Assembly: GCA_937136395.1 (NCBI GenBank)
Contig: CAKZOI010000006.1
Span: forward strand, 1-58,115
Source: an uncultured Opitutia bacterium
GTDB taxonomy: Bacteria > Verrucomicrobiota > Verrucomicrobiia > Opitutales > Coraliomargaritaceae
Reading direction: 5' to 3'
Length of the DNA: 58,115 nt
A program made the position numbers and the translations under genes. Below the pieces are notes generated by a model, which made no database searches, was not told the origin of the DNA, and saw only the letters and a program-made list of their open reading frames with translations. This document shows, piece after piece, positions 16,902-25,542 of this stretch (position 1 is its first letter; the number at the start of each line of letters is the position of its first letter).

Positions 16902-18506
16902 CTACGTAAGCAGATAGCCTTGGGCTAATTTTCGGAATGCTTCAGCTTCGTTGGTGGCCCACTCGGGTGAGTGGCCGAGTTCATCCGCTAGCATTTGTGC
17001 GATGAGCGCGGCGCTGTCGTGTGCGGCTTGGGCATTGAGAAAGAGCATGCGCGTGCGGCGCGCGAGGATGTCTTCGACGCGTCGTGGCATTTCGTGGCGT
17101 ATCGACCAGAGGGCTTCGGCATGTGTGTAGGGGAGCGAGGGGTGGATGCGCTCCGCGAGGGACGAGTCTGCATGGATGATGTCTTGAATGCGTGTCGAGT
17201 CGGAACCGTATAGTGAAAAGTGGGTAGGGATGGTTGCCTCTAGCCGTCCGTTCATTTCAGCTGCGAACGCCTGAGGGAGGGCGTCCCTACCTGCGCCGTG
17301 GACTTTTAGTTCGACCGTCAGGCACGGTTTTGAATCTAAGCCGCCGAGGGTTTCGGCTTGGTTGATGACGTCTTCGGCCATTTGGCGGTAGGTGGTCCAC
17401 TTGCCGCCGGCGATCGTTAGTAGACCGCTGTCGGAGATGACGATGGTGTGATCACGCGAAATTTCGGAAGTATCATCGCCGCCGTTGGATTGCACGAGGG
17501 GGCGTAGCCCGGCAAAGACGGACTGCACATCGCTGCGCGAGAGGTCTTTGGCTAAGTATTGGGCGGCGTTCTTCAGGATGAATTCAATTTCCTCTTCGAG
17601 GGCAACAGGTTCGAGGTCGATGCTTTCGACTGGGGTGTCGGTGGTGCCGACTATGACGTGGTCGTGCCAAGGCACGGCAAAAAGGACGCGTCCATCAGTT
17701 GTTTGGGGGACCATCATGGCGGCTTCCTTTGGCACAAATTCCTTAGGCAGGACTAGGTGCACGCCTTGACTCGCGGCGATCATCTTATGTGTATCCGGAT
17801 TGTCCATACGGCGCACGGAGTCAGTGAAGACGCCCGTGGCGTTGATAATGGTTTTGGCTCGGATGGAGAATGTGTGTCCGCTTTCGATGTCCTCGCAGTT
17901 GACTGCTTGGATGAGGCCGTTTCCCTTTACGAAGCCAGTCGCCTGGACGTAGTTAACCGCAATGCCGTCATGATCGAACACGGTCTGGGCTAAGTTGATG
18001 GCAAGGCGAGAGTCATCGAACTGTCCATCGTAATAGATGACGCCGCCCTGTAGGCCATCTGTTTCGAGGGTAGGGATGTGCTCGAGTGTTTCTTCTTTGC
18101 TGAGTTGCTTGGAGGGTTTCAGTCCGAGTTTGCCCGCGAGCATATCGTAGACTTTGAGTCCAATCCCGTAAAACGGGCCATCCCACCATTTATAGATGGG
18201 GACGATAAAGGATTGGTGGGTAACGAGGTGTGGAGCGTTCAGGCAGAGTCGTCCGCGCTCTTTGAGTGCTTTGAGCACGAGTGCGATGTTGCCCTGTTTG
18301 AGGTAGCGCACGCCGCCATGGACGAGTTTGGTGCTGCGACTTGAGGTGCCTTTGGCGAAGTCCGCTTGCTCGATGAGTGCGACGGTATGCCCACGACTTG
18401 CCGCGTCGACCGCGCAACCTAAACCTGTCGCACCGCCACCTATAATTAGGATGTCAAATGGGTCTTGTTTTGAGCGAAGCTTAGTTAGTGCAACTTCTCG
18501 ATTCAT
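16902..18506 (-). CDS. glpD: aerobic glycerol-3-phosphate dehydrogenase with an in-frame repeat insertion
   Basis: Oxidises glycerol-3-phosphate to dihydroxyacetone phosphate and feeds electrons to quinone at the inner membrane. The FAD-binding loop is [21 protein letters not shown], followed by [15 protein letters not shown] and the substrate/FAD core through [12 protein letters not shown]. About 534 aa from the ATG at 18506; a GTG two codons upstream is possible. Residues about 406-428 (starting GRDALPQAF, ending EATIPT) are exactly the translation of a 69-bp palindromic repeat at 17223-17291, placed between KVHGA and HFSLYGSD. The rest of the C-terminal domain reads through normally, so the enzyme is probably intact. 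It is flanked by mqo, another quinone-linked FAD enzyme. Confidence 0.94.
   Translation of the reverse strand: MNREVALTKLRSKQDPFDILIIGGGATGLGCAVDAASRGHTVALIEQADFAKGTSSRSTKLVHGGVRYLKQGNIALVLKALKERGRLCLNAPHLVTHQSFIVPIYKWWDGPFYGIGLKVYDMLAGKLGLKPSKQLSKEETLEHIPTLETDGLQGGVIYYDGQFDDSRLAINLAQTVFDHDGIAVNYVQATGFVKGNGLIQAVNCEDIESGHTFSIRAKTIINATGVFTDSVRRMDNPDTHKMIAASQGVHLVLPKEFVPKEAAMMVPQTTDGRVLFAVPWHDHVIVGTTDTPVESIDLEPVALEEEIEFILKNAAQYLAKDLSRSDVQSVFAGLRPLVQSNGGDDTSEISRDHTIVISDSGLLTIAGGKWTTYRQMAEDVINQAETLGGLDSKPCLTVELKVHGAGRDALPQAFAAEMNGRLEATIPTHFSLYGSDSTRIQDIIHADSSLAERIHPSLPYTHAEALWSIRHEMPRRVEDILARRTRMLFLNAQAAHDSAALIAQMLADELGHSPEWATNEAEAFRKLAQGYLLT
17223..17291. repeat. 69-bp REP pair inserted in frame inside glpD
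   Basis: Terminal inverted repeats GGTAGGGA at 17223-17230 and TCCCTACC at 17284-17291 bound exactly 69 bp, which is 23 codons. On the glpD strand it begins GGTAGGGACGCCCTCC, giving a GTAG head followed by an imperfect GGACGCC/GGCGTTC stem, as in the intergenic repeats of this window. Its limits coincide with codon boundaries of glpD. Confidence 0.75.
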
Positions 18507-18567
18507 ACTCACGAGTATGTCAACTATCTGCTTCGTTTACCAGAGTAAATGGCAAACGTGGAATAGC

Positions 18568-20100
18568 TTAGCTTGTAGCTTGCTGAGTCGAGTCGATCTT
18601 CAATAGGCAGTCGGCTTTGCTTCGTAACTGATGGTAGAGCTCAAAATCTTCGGAGAGGTTTTCTCCGAAAGCGGGTAGCATTGCCTTCAGCTCATTTTGC
18701 CAGGCGTCTGATTTTATGTCTTCAGGGAAGCATTTGTGTAATACTTCGACTATAATTGAGATGGATGTCGACGCACCTGGGGATGCTCCGAGCAGCGCGG
18801 CGATGCTACCATCTTTCGCGGCGACGACTTCGGTTCCAAATTCAAGCTTACCTGTTTTGTCTGCGCTCTTTTTGATGATTTGCACGCGTTGTCCTGCGGT
18901 GACGAGTTTCCAGGTCTCTTCTGTTGCATCAGGGAAAAATTCACGTAAGCCTTCGACGCGATCTGCGTGCGATTTACGCACTTCATTGATCAGGTATTGA
19001 GTGAGGTCCATGTTGTCGCGACCGACTGCGAGTAATGGCAAGATGTTGTCGAGCTTCACCGATTTGATCAGGTCGAGCATCGAGCCTTCTTTGAGGAATT
19101 TTGGAGAGAAGCCTGCGTAGGGTCCAAAGAGTAGCGCTTTCTTACCATCGATCATGCGTGTGTCGAGGTGAGGGACTGACATTGGAGGTGCCCCTACGGC
19201 TGCCTTGCCGTAAACTTTGGCAGCGTGTTTTTCGATGATGTCATGATCGGTGCAGACGAGAAATTGTCCGCTGACGGGGAAGCCGCCAAAGCCAAGGCCT
19301 TCCTGGATGCCGGACTTCTGCAGTAGGTGTAGCGATCCGCCACCTGCGCCGATGAAGGCGAACTTGGCGCGCAGCTTACATTTACCGTCTTCTTTACTTT
19401 CCATTCTTAAGCGCCAGCGCCCATCGCTTTTTTGGTCGATCTCGGTGACGCGGGTTTGCATCGCGAGTTCAACACCGTCGAGTGAGATGAGGTGGTCTAT
19501 CAGTTGCTGAGTGAGCGCACCGAAATTGATGTCGGTTCCGGATTCAACTCGTGTCGCGGCGATCTTCTCGTCGCTTGGGCGTCCAGCATTGAGTAGGGGT
19601 GCCCAGCGCTCGATTACTTCGGCGTCTTCTGAATAGACCATCTCGCCGAAGAGGTGCTGTTTACGCATTGCAGCAAAACGGTTGCGCAAAAATTGCTGGT
19701 CGTCTTCACCGCGAACAAAACTCATGTGTGGGACGCGCTTGATGAATGTGGACGGGTCTTTGATGACGCCTTCTTCAACCAAGCTAGCCCAAAAGTGTTT
19801 TGAATTTTCGAACTGCTCGTTGATCGTGACCGCTTTGGAAATGTCGACGCTACCGTCAGCTTTCTGTGAGGTATAGTTGAGCTCGCAGAGGGCAGCGTGT
19901 CCAGTGCCGGCGTTGTTCCATGCGTGGGAACTCTCGAGTGCCACGCGCGGGAGTGACTCGACAATTTGAATCGTAAAGTCGGGGTTCAAGCGCTTGAGCA
20001 TGATGCCTAGTGTGGCGCTCATGATGCCGCCTCCGATCAAGACAATGTCTGGATTCTCGAGAATGGGCCCTGTGGATGGACGAACGGTGCGTGTGCTCAT
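18568..20100 (-). CDS. mqo: malate:quinone oxidoreductase
   Basis: Membrane-associated FAD enzyme that oxidises malate to oxaloacetate and reduces quinone; 510 aa. The N-terminal dinucleotide-binding motif DIVLIGGGIMSATLGIML is followed by the Mqo signature ALESSHAWNNAGTGHAALCELNYT. The C-terminal GASPGAS segment (IAALLGASPGASTSI) is also typical. Same strand and close to glpD (55 bp), so the two quinone-linked dehydrogenases may be co-transcribed. Full length with no lesions. Confidence 0.97.
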   Translation of the reverse strand: MSTRTVRPSTGPILENPDIVLIGGGIMSATLGIMLKRLNPDFTIQIVESLPRVALESSHAWNNAGTGHAALCELNYTSQKADGSVDISKAVTINEQFENSKHFWASLVEEGVIKDPSTFIKRVPHMSFVRGEDDQQFLRNRFAAMRKQHLFGEMVYSEDAEVIERWAPLLNAGRPSDEKIAATRVESGTDINFGALTQQLIDHLISLDGVELAMQTRVTEIDQKSDGRWRLRMESKEDGKCKLRAKFAFIGAGGGSLHLLQKSGIQEGLGFGGFPVSGQFLVCTDHDIIEKHAAKVYGKAAVGAPPMSVPHLDTRMIDGKKALLFGPYAGFSPKFLKEGSMLDLIKSVKLDNILPLLAVGRDNMDLTQYLINEVRKSHADRVEGLREFFPDATEETWKLVTAGQRVQIIKKSADKTGKLEFGTEVVAAKDGSIAALLGASPGASTSISIIVEVLHKCFPEDIKSDAWQNELKAMLPAFGENLSEDFELYHQLRSKADCLLKIDSTQQATS

Positions 20101-20289
20101 TGGTAGTAGTCTCTGCTTGGTAGTCTTCGCATTCGCCTGAAAATGGGTAGTTTCCGTATTGGCTCCTGCCGTTAGAAGGCGCGACGAAGTATGTTACTTC
20201 GACCTATGCGTCAAACTAATAGCGCAATATATCAATAAGAAGGCTTGCTAATGAATAGGTGGAGGCGCGCTAATCGACATAGCAATTGA

Positions 20290-20309
20290 GTCAGGCAAGA
20301 GCGCCTGAC
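20290..20309. repeat. hairpin at the 3' end of the PIG-L gene
   Basis: Perfect 7-bp stem GTCAGGC / GCCTGAC around AAGAGC, ending 2 bp after the stop of the minus-strand deacetylase gene. On that strand it is preceded by GTAAT rather than GTAG, so it is only doubtfully a member of the REP set. It has no T run and is a weak terminator candidate. Confidence 0.4.
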
Positions 20310-20310
20310 A

Positions 20311-21147
20311 TTACAGATGTTTGTTTACCGATTCTTTGAAACGGCTCAGCTTGGCGTTCACAAAGTCCTTGATGGAAACTTCCTCGTTTTCGGCTAGCTC
20401 GGTGAGGTCCATCGCAAACCAGAGTTGGTCGACGGTGTCGGCGCTGTGCGAATCATGGAAGGTGGCGTTGGCTTTGCGGCGGCCGATGACTGCATCGCCG
20501 TAATTCTTACCGCCTGCGATTTGCGAGTCGAAGCAAGCATTGAGTTGTTTGGCTAATTCGGGGTGGCCACTCACATCGAGGGCGATTTTGTCTTCATCGC
20601 AGAGCCAATCCAAATCGCGCCAGACTTCGCAGCCATAGACTTTTTTTGGACGTGAAAACGGCGGCACTCGGCGGATCGCTTCTATGACTGCGAGAAAGAC
20701 TCCGATGTGTGTTGCGTGTCTGTCGGCGGGATTATGGGTATAAATGATTTCGGGCTGCGTTGTGAGCAGGAGCACTTCGAGTTCGTCAACGAGTGCCTTG
20801 CGCTGCTCTGGATCTTTAACGGCGGTGCTGGAGTAGCCGAGTTGAGCGACGAAGCTATACTGTCCAATCTCTGCGGCTTTGCGCTGTTCATTCATGCGGA
20901 TGACCTTCATGTCTTCGTCTGAAGTCTTCGCATACTTTCCTTTTCGTGAGCTACCTCCACCATCGGTGCAGGTCACTCCGCTGAACCAATGTGCTTGCTG
21001 TTCGTAGCATGAGCTAATCCCGTGAAACGCCATAAACTCCAAATCATCTTGGTGTGCGCCAATCGCAAGGTGGGATGTGCGTGCCTGTGCTTCGGGTGCG
21101 ATGACGCCGTCTGGTATGAAAAAGTCGTAGTGTGCATTTTTGGCCAT
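20311..21147 (-). CDS. PIG-L (LmbE-like) deacetylase
   Basis: 278 aa from the ATG at 21147. It has the zinc-binding motif of the PIG-L fold, AIGAHQDDLEFMAFHG, and the second cluster THNPADRHATHIGVFLAV. Such enzymes remove N-acetyl groups from sugar or sugar-conjugate substrates. No signal peptide is seen, so it should act in the cytoplasm. The substrate cannot be inferred: no glycan or thiol-synthesis genes adjoin it. An upstream in-frame start at 21189 would add 14 residues that do not resemble the family. Confidence 0.85.
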   Translation of the reverse strand: MAKNAHYDFFIPDGVIAPEAQARTSHLAIGAHQDDLEFMAFHGISSCYEQQAHWFSGVTCTDGGGSSRKGKYAKTSDEDMKVIRMNEQRKAAEIGQYSFVAQLGYSSTAVKDPEQRKALVDELEVLLLTTQPEIIYTHNPADRHATHIGVFLAVIEAIRRVPPFSRPKKVYGCEVWRDLDWLCDEDKIALDVSGHPELAKQLNACFDSQIAGGKNYGDAVIGRRKANATFHDSHSADTVDQLWFAMDLTELAENEEVSIKDFVNAKLSRFKESVNKHL

Positions 21148-21394
21148 ATAGATACTAGGAGGGGTATTGTAGGTTGATCGCAAGCACAAGAAAGCTTCTC
21201 TTTGTTTTAGGGCTAAGGAATAGCACGTAGAGCTCGATTCTGCTGACCTTACGTGGTCTCGGGTGTTTCATTTGGATAGCGTTAGTAAGGCGTTAAACGT
21301 CGTTAAAAGGATGCTTCAGAGTGGTCATTTTTCTCAATTTATAAACCGTTGATATGGGGCGCTTGTGTGCTCTGTAATTTAACCCCATTGCCAT

Positions 21395-21883
21395 ATGAAT
21401 GTTTCTTTTGAGGACTTAGCGAATGCAGGATTACCGGATGAATTTCCAGAGCCTAAAAGACATTGGCCACGACGCCTTTGTTTAGTCGGGGTTGTGTTGT
21501 TTGTGGCTTGGGCTGGGATGTCTTTGCATTTTAAACAAGCGGATGCGCCGAGACCGTTGCCTGAATCTGCGAAGCGTCTTTTAGTGCTTGAGGGGGACGT
21601 TCCAGCTGATGGAGTTTTGCCGCATCAAATTGACGATGCCACTGAGTTTGAAGCCTCATTTGGGAATCTAAAGGAGGGCTTTGAAGCGCCGAAATTTCGT
21701 GAGGCTGTTTTGGTCGGGAATGGCGAAGAGATTGCTACAACTTCAGCGGCTGAAAGTGTTCCTGATGTAGTGGCACCCTTTAGGTTTCGCCAAGGAATGA
21801 TACCTGCGAAAGGTGCTCTAGATGTCTATTATGTTTCACCGCGTGATGGTGTGGACTCGTATATACTAATGGTGAAGCAGTGA
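21395..21883 (+). CDS. unknown single-pass membrane protein
   Basis: 162 aa, not recognised. A basic stretch (PKRHWPRRL) precedes one membrane helix at about residues 28-44 (CLVGVVLFVAWAGMSL), suggesting an N-in signal anchor with a periplasmic C-terminal domain of about 115 residues. That domain has no cysteines and no motif I can name. It ends close (11 bp) to the convergent RecO-like gene. Coding potential looks real: codon usage resembles its neighbours and the frame is uninterrupted. Function unknown. Confidence 0.6.
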   Translation: MNVSFEDLANAGLPDEFPEPKRHWPRRLCLVGVVLFVAWAGMSLHFKQADAPRPLPESAKRLLVLEGDVPADGVLPHQIDDATEFEASFGNLKEGFEAPKFREAVLVGNGEEIATTSAAESVPDVVAPFRFRQGMIPAKGALDVYYVSPRDGVDSYILMVKQ

Positions 21884-21894
21884 TCTAGTTACAC

Positions 21895-22494
21895 CTAAAG
21901 AGATAAATCCGTTTCGCGTTCGAGCCAGCGATAGAGGTTTTGTAGCACAGTCTTGCAATCGTTTTTTTCTGTTTCTGAAATGGTTTTAGGTGCTGGCTCG
22001 TTGATCAAAACCTGTGTAGTTGCTTGAAGTGTTTTTGTTAGTTCGGGCCACCAAGATTCACGGATGGGGTAACCTTCGTTTTTTAGCAGCAGGTAGATCG
22101 CCTTAAGGTGAACGATTTCGGGCACTTTGTGTTCGGCAAAGGCATTGAGAGTGCGTTCTGCAAGCTGATAAAGCGCTTCGGGCTCTGCCATATGCGGGGC
22201 ATTACGTGCTAAAAGGGCCGTGAAGTCGGAAGCGTGTTGAAGACTGCGGTAAGATGCGCCGATCGCTTCACGTCGTTGGATGAGTTGATACTCGCGAACG
22301 AACTTCGCAGTGCCCTGCTTAGAGGTCTCTAGCTGGATGTCTGCGGTGTCGAAAAGGTCGGGTGCTGCCTGCTGTTGGCTTTGTTTAGAGATTCGTTTCA
22401 GGCATAGAAAGCCGCCGTGCTCTGGGCTTAAGATATCGAGCTTTAGAAACGATTCTCCCGAAGGGGCGAGGCGCAATATCAAGGCTCGATCCAC
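21895..22494 (-). CDS. RecO-like DNA repair protein
   Basis: 199 aa from a GTG start. The N-terminus (ALILRLAPSGESFLKLDILSPEHG) resembles the OB fold of RecO (ALVLRxxxxGESxxLLxLLTxEHG). The remaining helical part (REYQLIQRREAIGASYRSLQ, ALYQLAERTLNAFAEHK, HLKAIYLLLKNEGYP) matches the RecO C-terminal layout. The Cys cluster found in many RecO proteins is absent and the protein is shorter than usual (about 240 aa). RecO helps load RecA at gaps with RecF and RecR. The assignment is plausible but rests on pattern similarity. Confidence 0.6.
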   Translation of the reverse strand: MDRALILRLAPSGESFLKLDILSPEHGGFLCLKRISKQSQQQAAPDLFDTADIQLETSKQGTAKFVREYQLIQRREAIGASYRSLQHASDFTALLARNAPHMAEPEALYQLAERTLNAFAEHKVPEIVHLKAIYLLLKNEGYPIRESWWPELTKTLQATTQVLINEPAPKTISETEKNDCKTVLQNLYRWLERETDLSL

Positions 22495-22522
22495 AATTAT
22501 GCTGAGATGTGACTGAATGCTC

Positions 22523-22595
22523 GTAGGGGCTTCACTTGTGAAGCCCGCAGTGCTCTAGGCCTATGCTCGGCGGTCTTCACAAGTGAAGCCTCTAC
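22523..22595. repeat. 73-bp paired REP (BIME-like), GGGCTTCA class
   Basis: Two GTAG-headed palindromes in inverted orientation: GTAGGGGCTTCACTTGTGAA from 22523, and its near mirror ending TTCACAAGTGAAGCCTCTAC at 22595. The spacer is about 25 bp. The copy at 49974-50046 has the same length; its inner stem pair is T-A where this copy has C-G, a compensatory change that supports a selected hairpin. Confidence 0.85.
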
Positions 22596-22627
22596 ACACT
22601 CGGCCAAGTGGTTTCTATCAATCATCG

Positions 22628-22942
22628 TCATAGCTTAGTTTTACCTTCATAGGGTTTAAGAAGTTTCGCATCGGCGACGAAGGGCCCCGCTGGCACAATG
22701 CTCGCGACGAGTAGCCAAGCAGTCAGTTTCCAAGACCACTTGTAGTCCATCTGCCCAAGAAAAGCGAAGACGACGTAGATCATCCATAAGACGCCGTGCG
22801 CCATACCGATTGGGCGGATGAGCATATCATTGCCCCAAATGTATTTGAGCGGCATGGCGACGCCGAACAGTAGGATGGATGAAATAGCTTCCCAAGTGCC
22901 CACACTACGTAGGCGGTGTAAGGTTGAATCAAATCTAAACAT
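22628..22942 (-). CDS. DUF3817 small membrane protein
   Basis: 104 aa from the ATG at 22942. The sequence opens with LHRLRSVGTWEAISSILLFGVAMPLKYIWG, then IGMAHGVLWMIYVVFAF and a third helix, which matches the three-helix DUF3817 pattern (E-x-x-S, MPLKY, G-x-x-HG). Members are integral inner-membrane proteins of unknown role. Two longer in-frame starts exist at 22963 and 22993. Same strand as rlmJ, 64 bp downstream of it. Confidence 0.78.
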   Translation of the reverse strand: MFRFDSTLHRLRSVGTWEAISSILLFGVAMPLKYIWGNDMLIRPIGMAHGVLWMIYVVFAFLGQMDYKWSWKLTAWLLVASIVPAGPFVADAKLLKPYEGKTKL

Positions 22943-23006
22943 GTTTGCTTTGAGATGGCGCTTCATGGAAATAAGGCAAGTCGAAGCGCTCAAAACTGTT
23001 CAATCC

Positions 23007-23846
23007 TCATTCGTCGACTAAGCGTTCGCTACGACTAAATCCACCACCCTTACCCAGTCTTTCGACTAGGTAGTTGATTCCTGAGTCGATGCGCTTTTGA
23101 AGGGTCCAAGGTGGATTGATGACGATCATACCGCTCGAAGTCATGCCGCGTCCGTCGGTATCTGCTTCGATGCCGAGCTCAAATAAGACGATGTTGCGAA
23201 TGCCGCTTCGTTGGAGTGCGTCCTCTAGTTTCTCGATGCGGTCTCGGTCGACCACTGGATACCAGAGCGCGTAGATACCTTGGGCAAATTTTCGATGCGC
23301 CGCGGCGAGAAACTCGACGACGCGTTCGTAATCCGCTTTAAGCTCGTAGGGTGGGTCGATTAAAATGAGTGCTCGTCGTTCATTGGGCGGTAGCCGTTTG
23401 AGTGTGCGATTAAAGCCATCCTCTTTCCAGACCTCAGTGCGCTTGTCGTGGGCGAAGTTTTCGCTGAGCGCTGCATGCTCGGTGCTGTGGAGCTCGCTTA
23501 GGATTAAGCGGTCGGTTTCGCGAAGCTGCCATTTGGCGATGCCTGGCGAACCCGGATATTGAAGTAGCGACTGCGCGTCGTTTAGCGACTTCACCAGTTC
23601 GCAATATGCTTGGAGCGCCTCTGGCAAATCTGGGTCGTTCCAAATCTGAGCGATGCCTGTTTCGAACTCTTGCGTCTTTTGTGCAAATTCAGAATCCAGC
23701 GAATACATCCCGGGCCCCGCATGCGTATCGTAGTAAACGAAGGGTTTATCTTTGAGCTTTAAATATTCGATGCACTCGATCAACACCCAATGTTTGAGCA
23801 CGTCGGCAAAATTGCCTGCATGAAAGGCGTGTCGGTAGCTGAGCAT
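23007..23846 (-). CDS. rlmJ: 23S rRNA (adenine-2030-N6)-methyltransferase
   Basis: 279 aa. The N-terminus MLSYRHAFHAGNFADVLKH is the RlmJ hallmark, followed by YYDTHAGPGMYSL for cofactor binding. The catalytic N6-adenine motif is DPPY in ALILIDPPYELKADYE. It methylates N6 of A2030 of 23S rRNA in the E. coli family. Full length; a single-gene unit or co-transcribed with the downstream DUF3817 gene. Confidence 0.95.
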   Translation of the reverse strand: MLSYRHAFHAGNFADVLKHWVLIECIEYLKLKDKPFVYYDTHAGPGMYSLDSEFAQKTQEFETGIAQIWNDPDLPEALQAYCELVKSLNDAQSLLQYPGSPGIAKWQLRETDRLILSELHSTEHAALSENFAHDKRTEVWKEDGFNRTLKRLPPNERRALILIDPPYELKADYERVVEFLAAAHRKFAQGIYALWYPVVDRDRIEKLEDALQRSGIRNIVLFELGIEADTDGRGMTSSGMIVINPPWTLQKRIDSGINYLVERLGKGGGFSRSERLVDE

Positions 23847-24024
23847 AATGTGTAGGAGTGAATGTTAGGGCCCCTTCGAAGGCTATGAATCATGGATGTA
23901 GTTGAAATGGTGATTTTCGAATTGTCGATCAATTCTGCGCTTTGTTGCACTTGATTTCGTGCGGTCAGCGTGCAACGAATCTCTTTTCTTGCTAACAGAA
24001 GCTACTTACTAAAGGTTAGCCATT

Positions 24025-24898
24025 ATGACTATTGATCCGGAAGATAATGATGCGCCCAGCATCTACTGGGACTATATCAAATTAGATCATCTGCTAGGCT
24101 TGCAAGAGATGAAGACATCGATTGCTGATGAGAAAATTTTCCTTACCTACCATCAAATTGTAGAGCTTTATTATTCTTTGGTGCTTCATGAACTCAACCG
24201 GTTAATCTATTCTGAAGCCGATGTGGATGCTGCTTTTTTTTGCTGAACGTGTGCAGCGGATGAATCGCTATATGTGTCATATCATAAATGCGTTCGATGT
24301 GTTGACGTATGGTATGGATACGGACTAGTTTCTTGCTTTTCGACGGCTTTTAGGGAACGCGTCTGGTTTTCAAAGTGTGCAGCACCGAAAGATTGAAATA
24401 GGTGCGACTGATTTAACGGTGTTATCGGGGCGCGAATCACTGCGGGCAAGGAATGCTCCAGATGGTTCCCTATTAAGTGCTTATCAATCCATTTATTGGC
24501 GGTGTATTTCTGATTTTTCTTCGGATGATTACGCAAAGCAGATGCTGAATGCCTTTGAGGCGCGCTATCGTGAAGAGCTGATTGAATTCGCAAGTGCCGC
24601 GCGGACGCAAAATTTATGGCAAATCTTTAATCGAGAGTTCAATACGAACGACGAGATTCGAGAATTGTTGAAGCGTTTTGACCGACTCTTTAATCTTGAT
24701 TGGAAGGAAGCTCATCTGCGCACGGCGATTCATCACATGTCTGGAATACGCCGAATCGAACGGGCAACTGGTGGCAGTGACTGGCGTCGATACCTCGTGA
24801 AGGGAAAGCGTGTGCATCCAGTATTTTATCCCGAGTTGTGGGACGCCTCTGAACTAAAGGCTTTCGAGGAGCGCTGTATGGCGCTCGTTTCAAACTGA
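24025..24898 (+). pseudogene. tryptophan 2,3-dioxygenase family gene, broken by frameshift and stop
   Basis: The joined product would be about 290 aa. It has the heme-dioxygenase N-terminal pattern YWDYIKLDHLLGLQ, YHQIVELYYSLVLHELNRLIY and, after the break, FLAFRRLLGNASGFQSVQHRKIE, with the C-terminal ATGGSDWRRYL and FYPELWD. Two lesions are seen. A run of eight T at 24234-24241 has one base too many: seven would give DAAFFAERVQRMNRY. In the restored frame a TAG at about 24329-24331 stands where Gln is expected (MDTD-Q-FLAFRR). Members open the indole ring of tryptophan in the kynurenine route. No kyn genes adjoin it. It may be a true pseudogene or carry sequence errors. Confidence 0.8.
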
Positions 24899-24900
24899 TG

Positions 24901-25473
24901 TTAACTGCCAGGTTTAACTGCTTCGCTAGCTTGTAGTTCAGGTGGAAGCTTGTCGGCTTCGTAGGTCGGAAAGCTAAGTTCGGCGAGGCTGTGGTGTGGC
25001 ACGTCAAAAGAGGTGGCGCCATTACTGCGATCGACAATCACACCGACGGCAACTGGCTCGGCGCCGTGCGCACGGCATTGCTCAAGTGCCTCGACAACGC
25101 GACCACCCCGAGTGATCACATCTTCGATGATGAGCACCTTTTCATCGGGCTTGAATTTGAAATTACGACGGAGCGCGAGCTTGTCGTCGACTTTTTCAAG
25201 GAACACAAAACGCAGGCCGAGTTGGCGAGCGACTTCCTGCCCGATCACGAGTCCACCCATTGCTGGGCCGACGACTGTGGTGGCACCATACTCTTTGAGC
25301 ATGGGGAGCATGATTTCAGCAAGACGGGTGACCTTATCCATATACTGGCATACCTGTGCGCACTGAAAAAAGTGAGCGCTGTGCAGGCCAGAGCGAAGTA
25401 GGAAGTGCCCCTCAAGAAGGGCACCACTATCGCGGAAAATTTGAATAACTTCGTCGTGTAGCTTTGAATCCAT
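24901..25473 (-). CDS. pyrE: orotate phosphoribosyltransferase
   Basis: Makes orotidine monophosphate from orotate and PRPP in pyrimidine synthesis; 190 aa from the ATG at 25473. The PRPP-binding loop VLIIEDVITRGGRVVEAL and the ARQLGLRFVFLEKVD segment are typical of bacterial PyrE, as is VVGPAMGGLVIGQEVARQ. An upstream in-frame start at 25485 would add four residues. Its stop lies 2 bp from the end of the convergent, broken tryptophan dioxygenase gene. Confidence 0.95.
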   Translation of the reverse strand: MDSKLHDEVIQIFRDSGALLEGHFLLRSGLHSAHFFQCAQVCQYMDKVTRLAEIMLPMLKEYGATTVVGPAMGGLVIGQEVARQLGLRFVFLEKVDDKLALRRNFKFKPDEKVLIIEDVITRGGRVVEALEQCRAHGAEPVAVGVIVDRSNGATSFDVPHHSLAELSFPTYEADKLPPELQASEAVKPGS

Positions 25474-25542
25474 GAGACAGAGCATGGACGCTGGGCTACC
25501 GCTGAAAAGGGGAAAATTGGAATGACGGCGAATTTGTTCAGC

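Noticed and set aside
20183-20203. Hairpin CGAAGT-atgtt-ACTTCG between mqo and the PIG-L gene
   Set aside because: A short stem with no GTAG head and no T run. It may be a chance palindrome, and I do not count it in the REP set.
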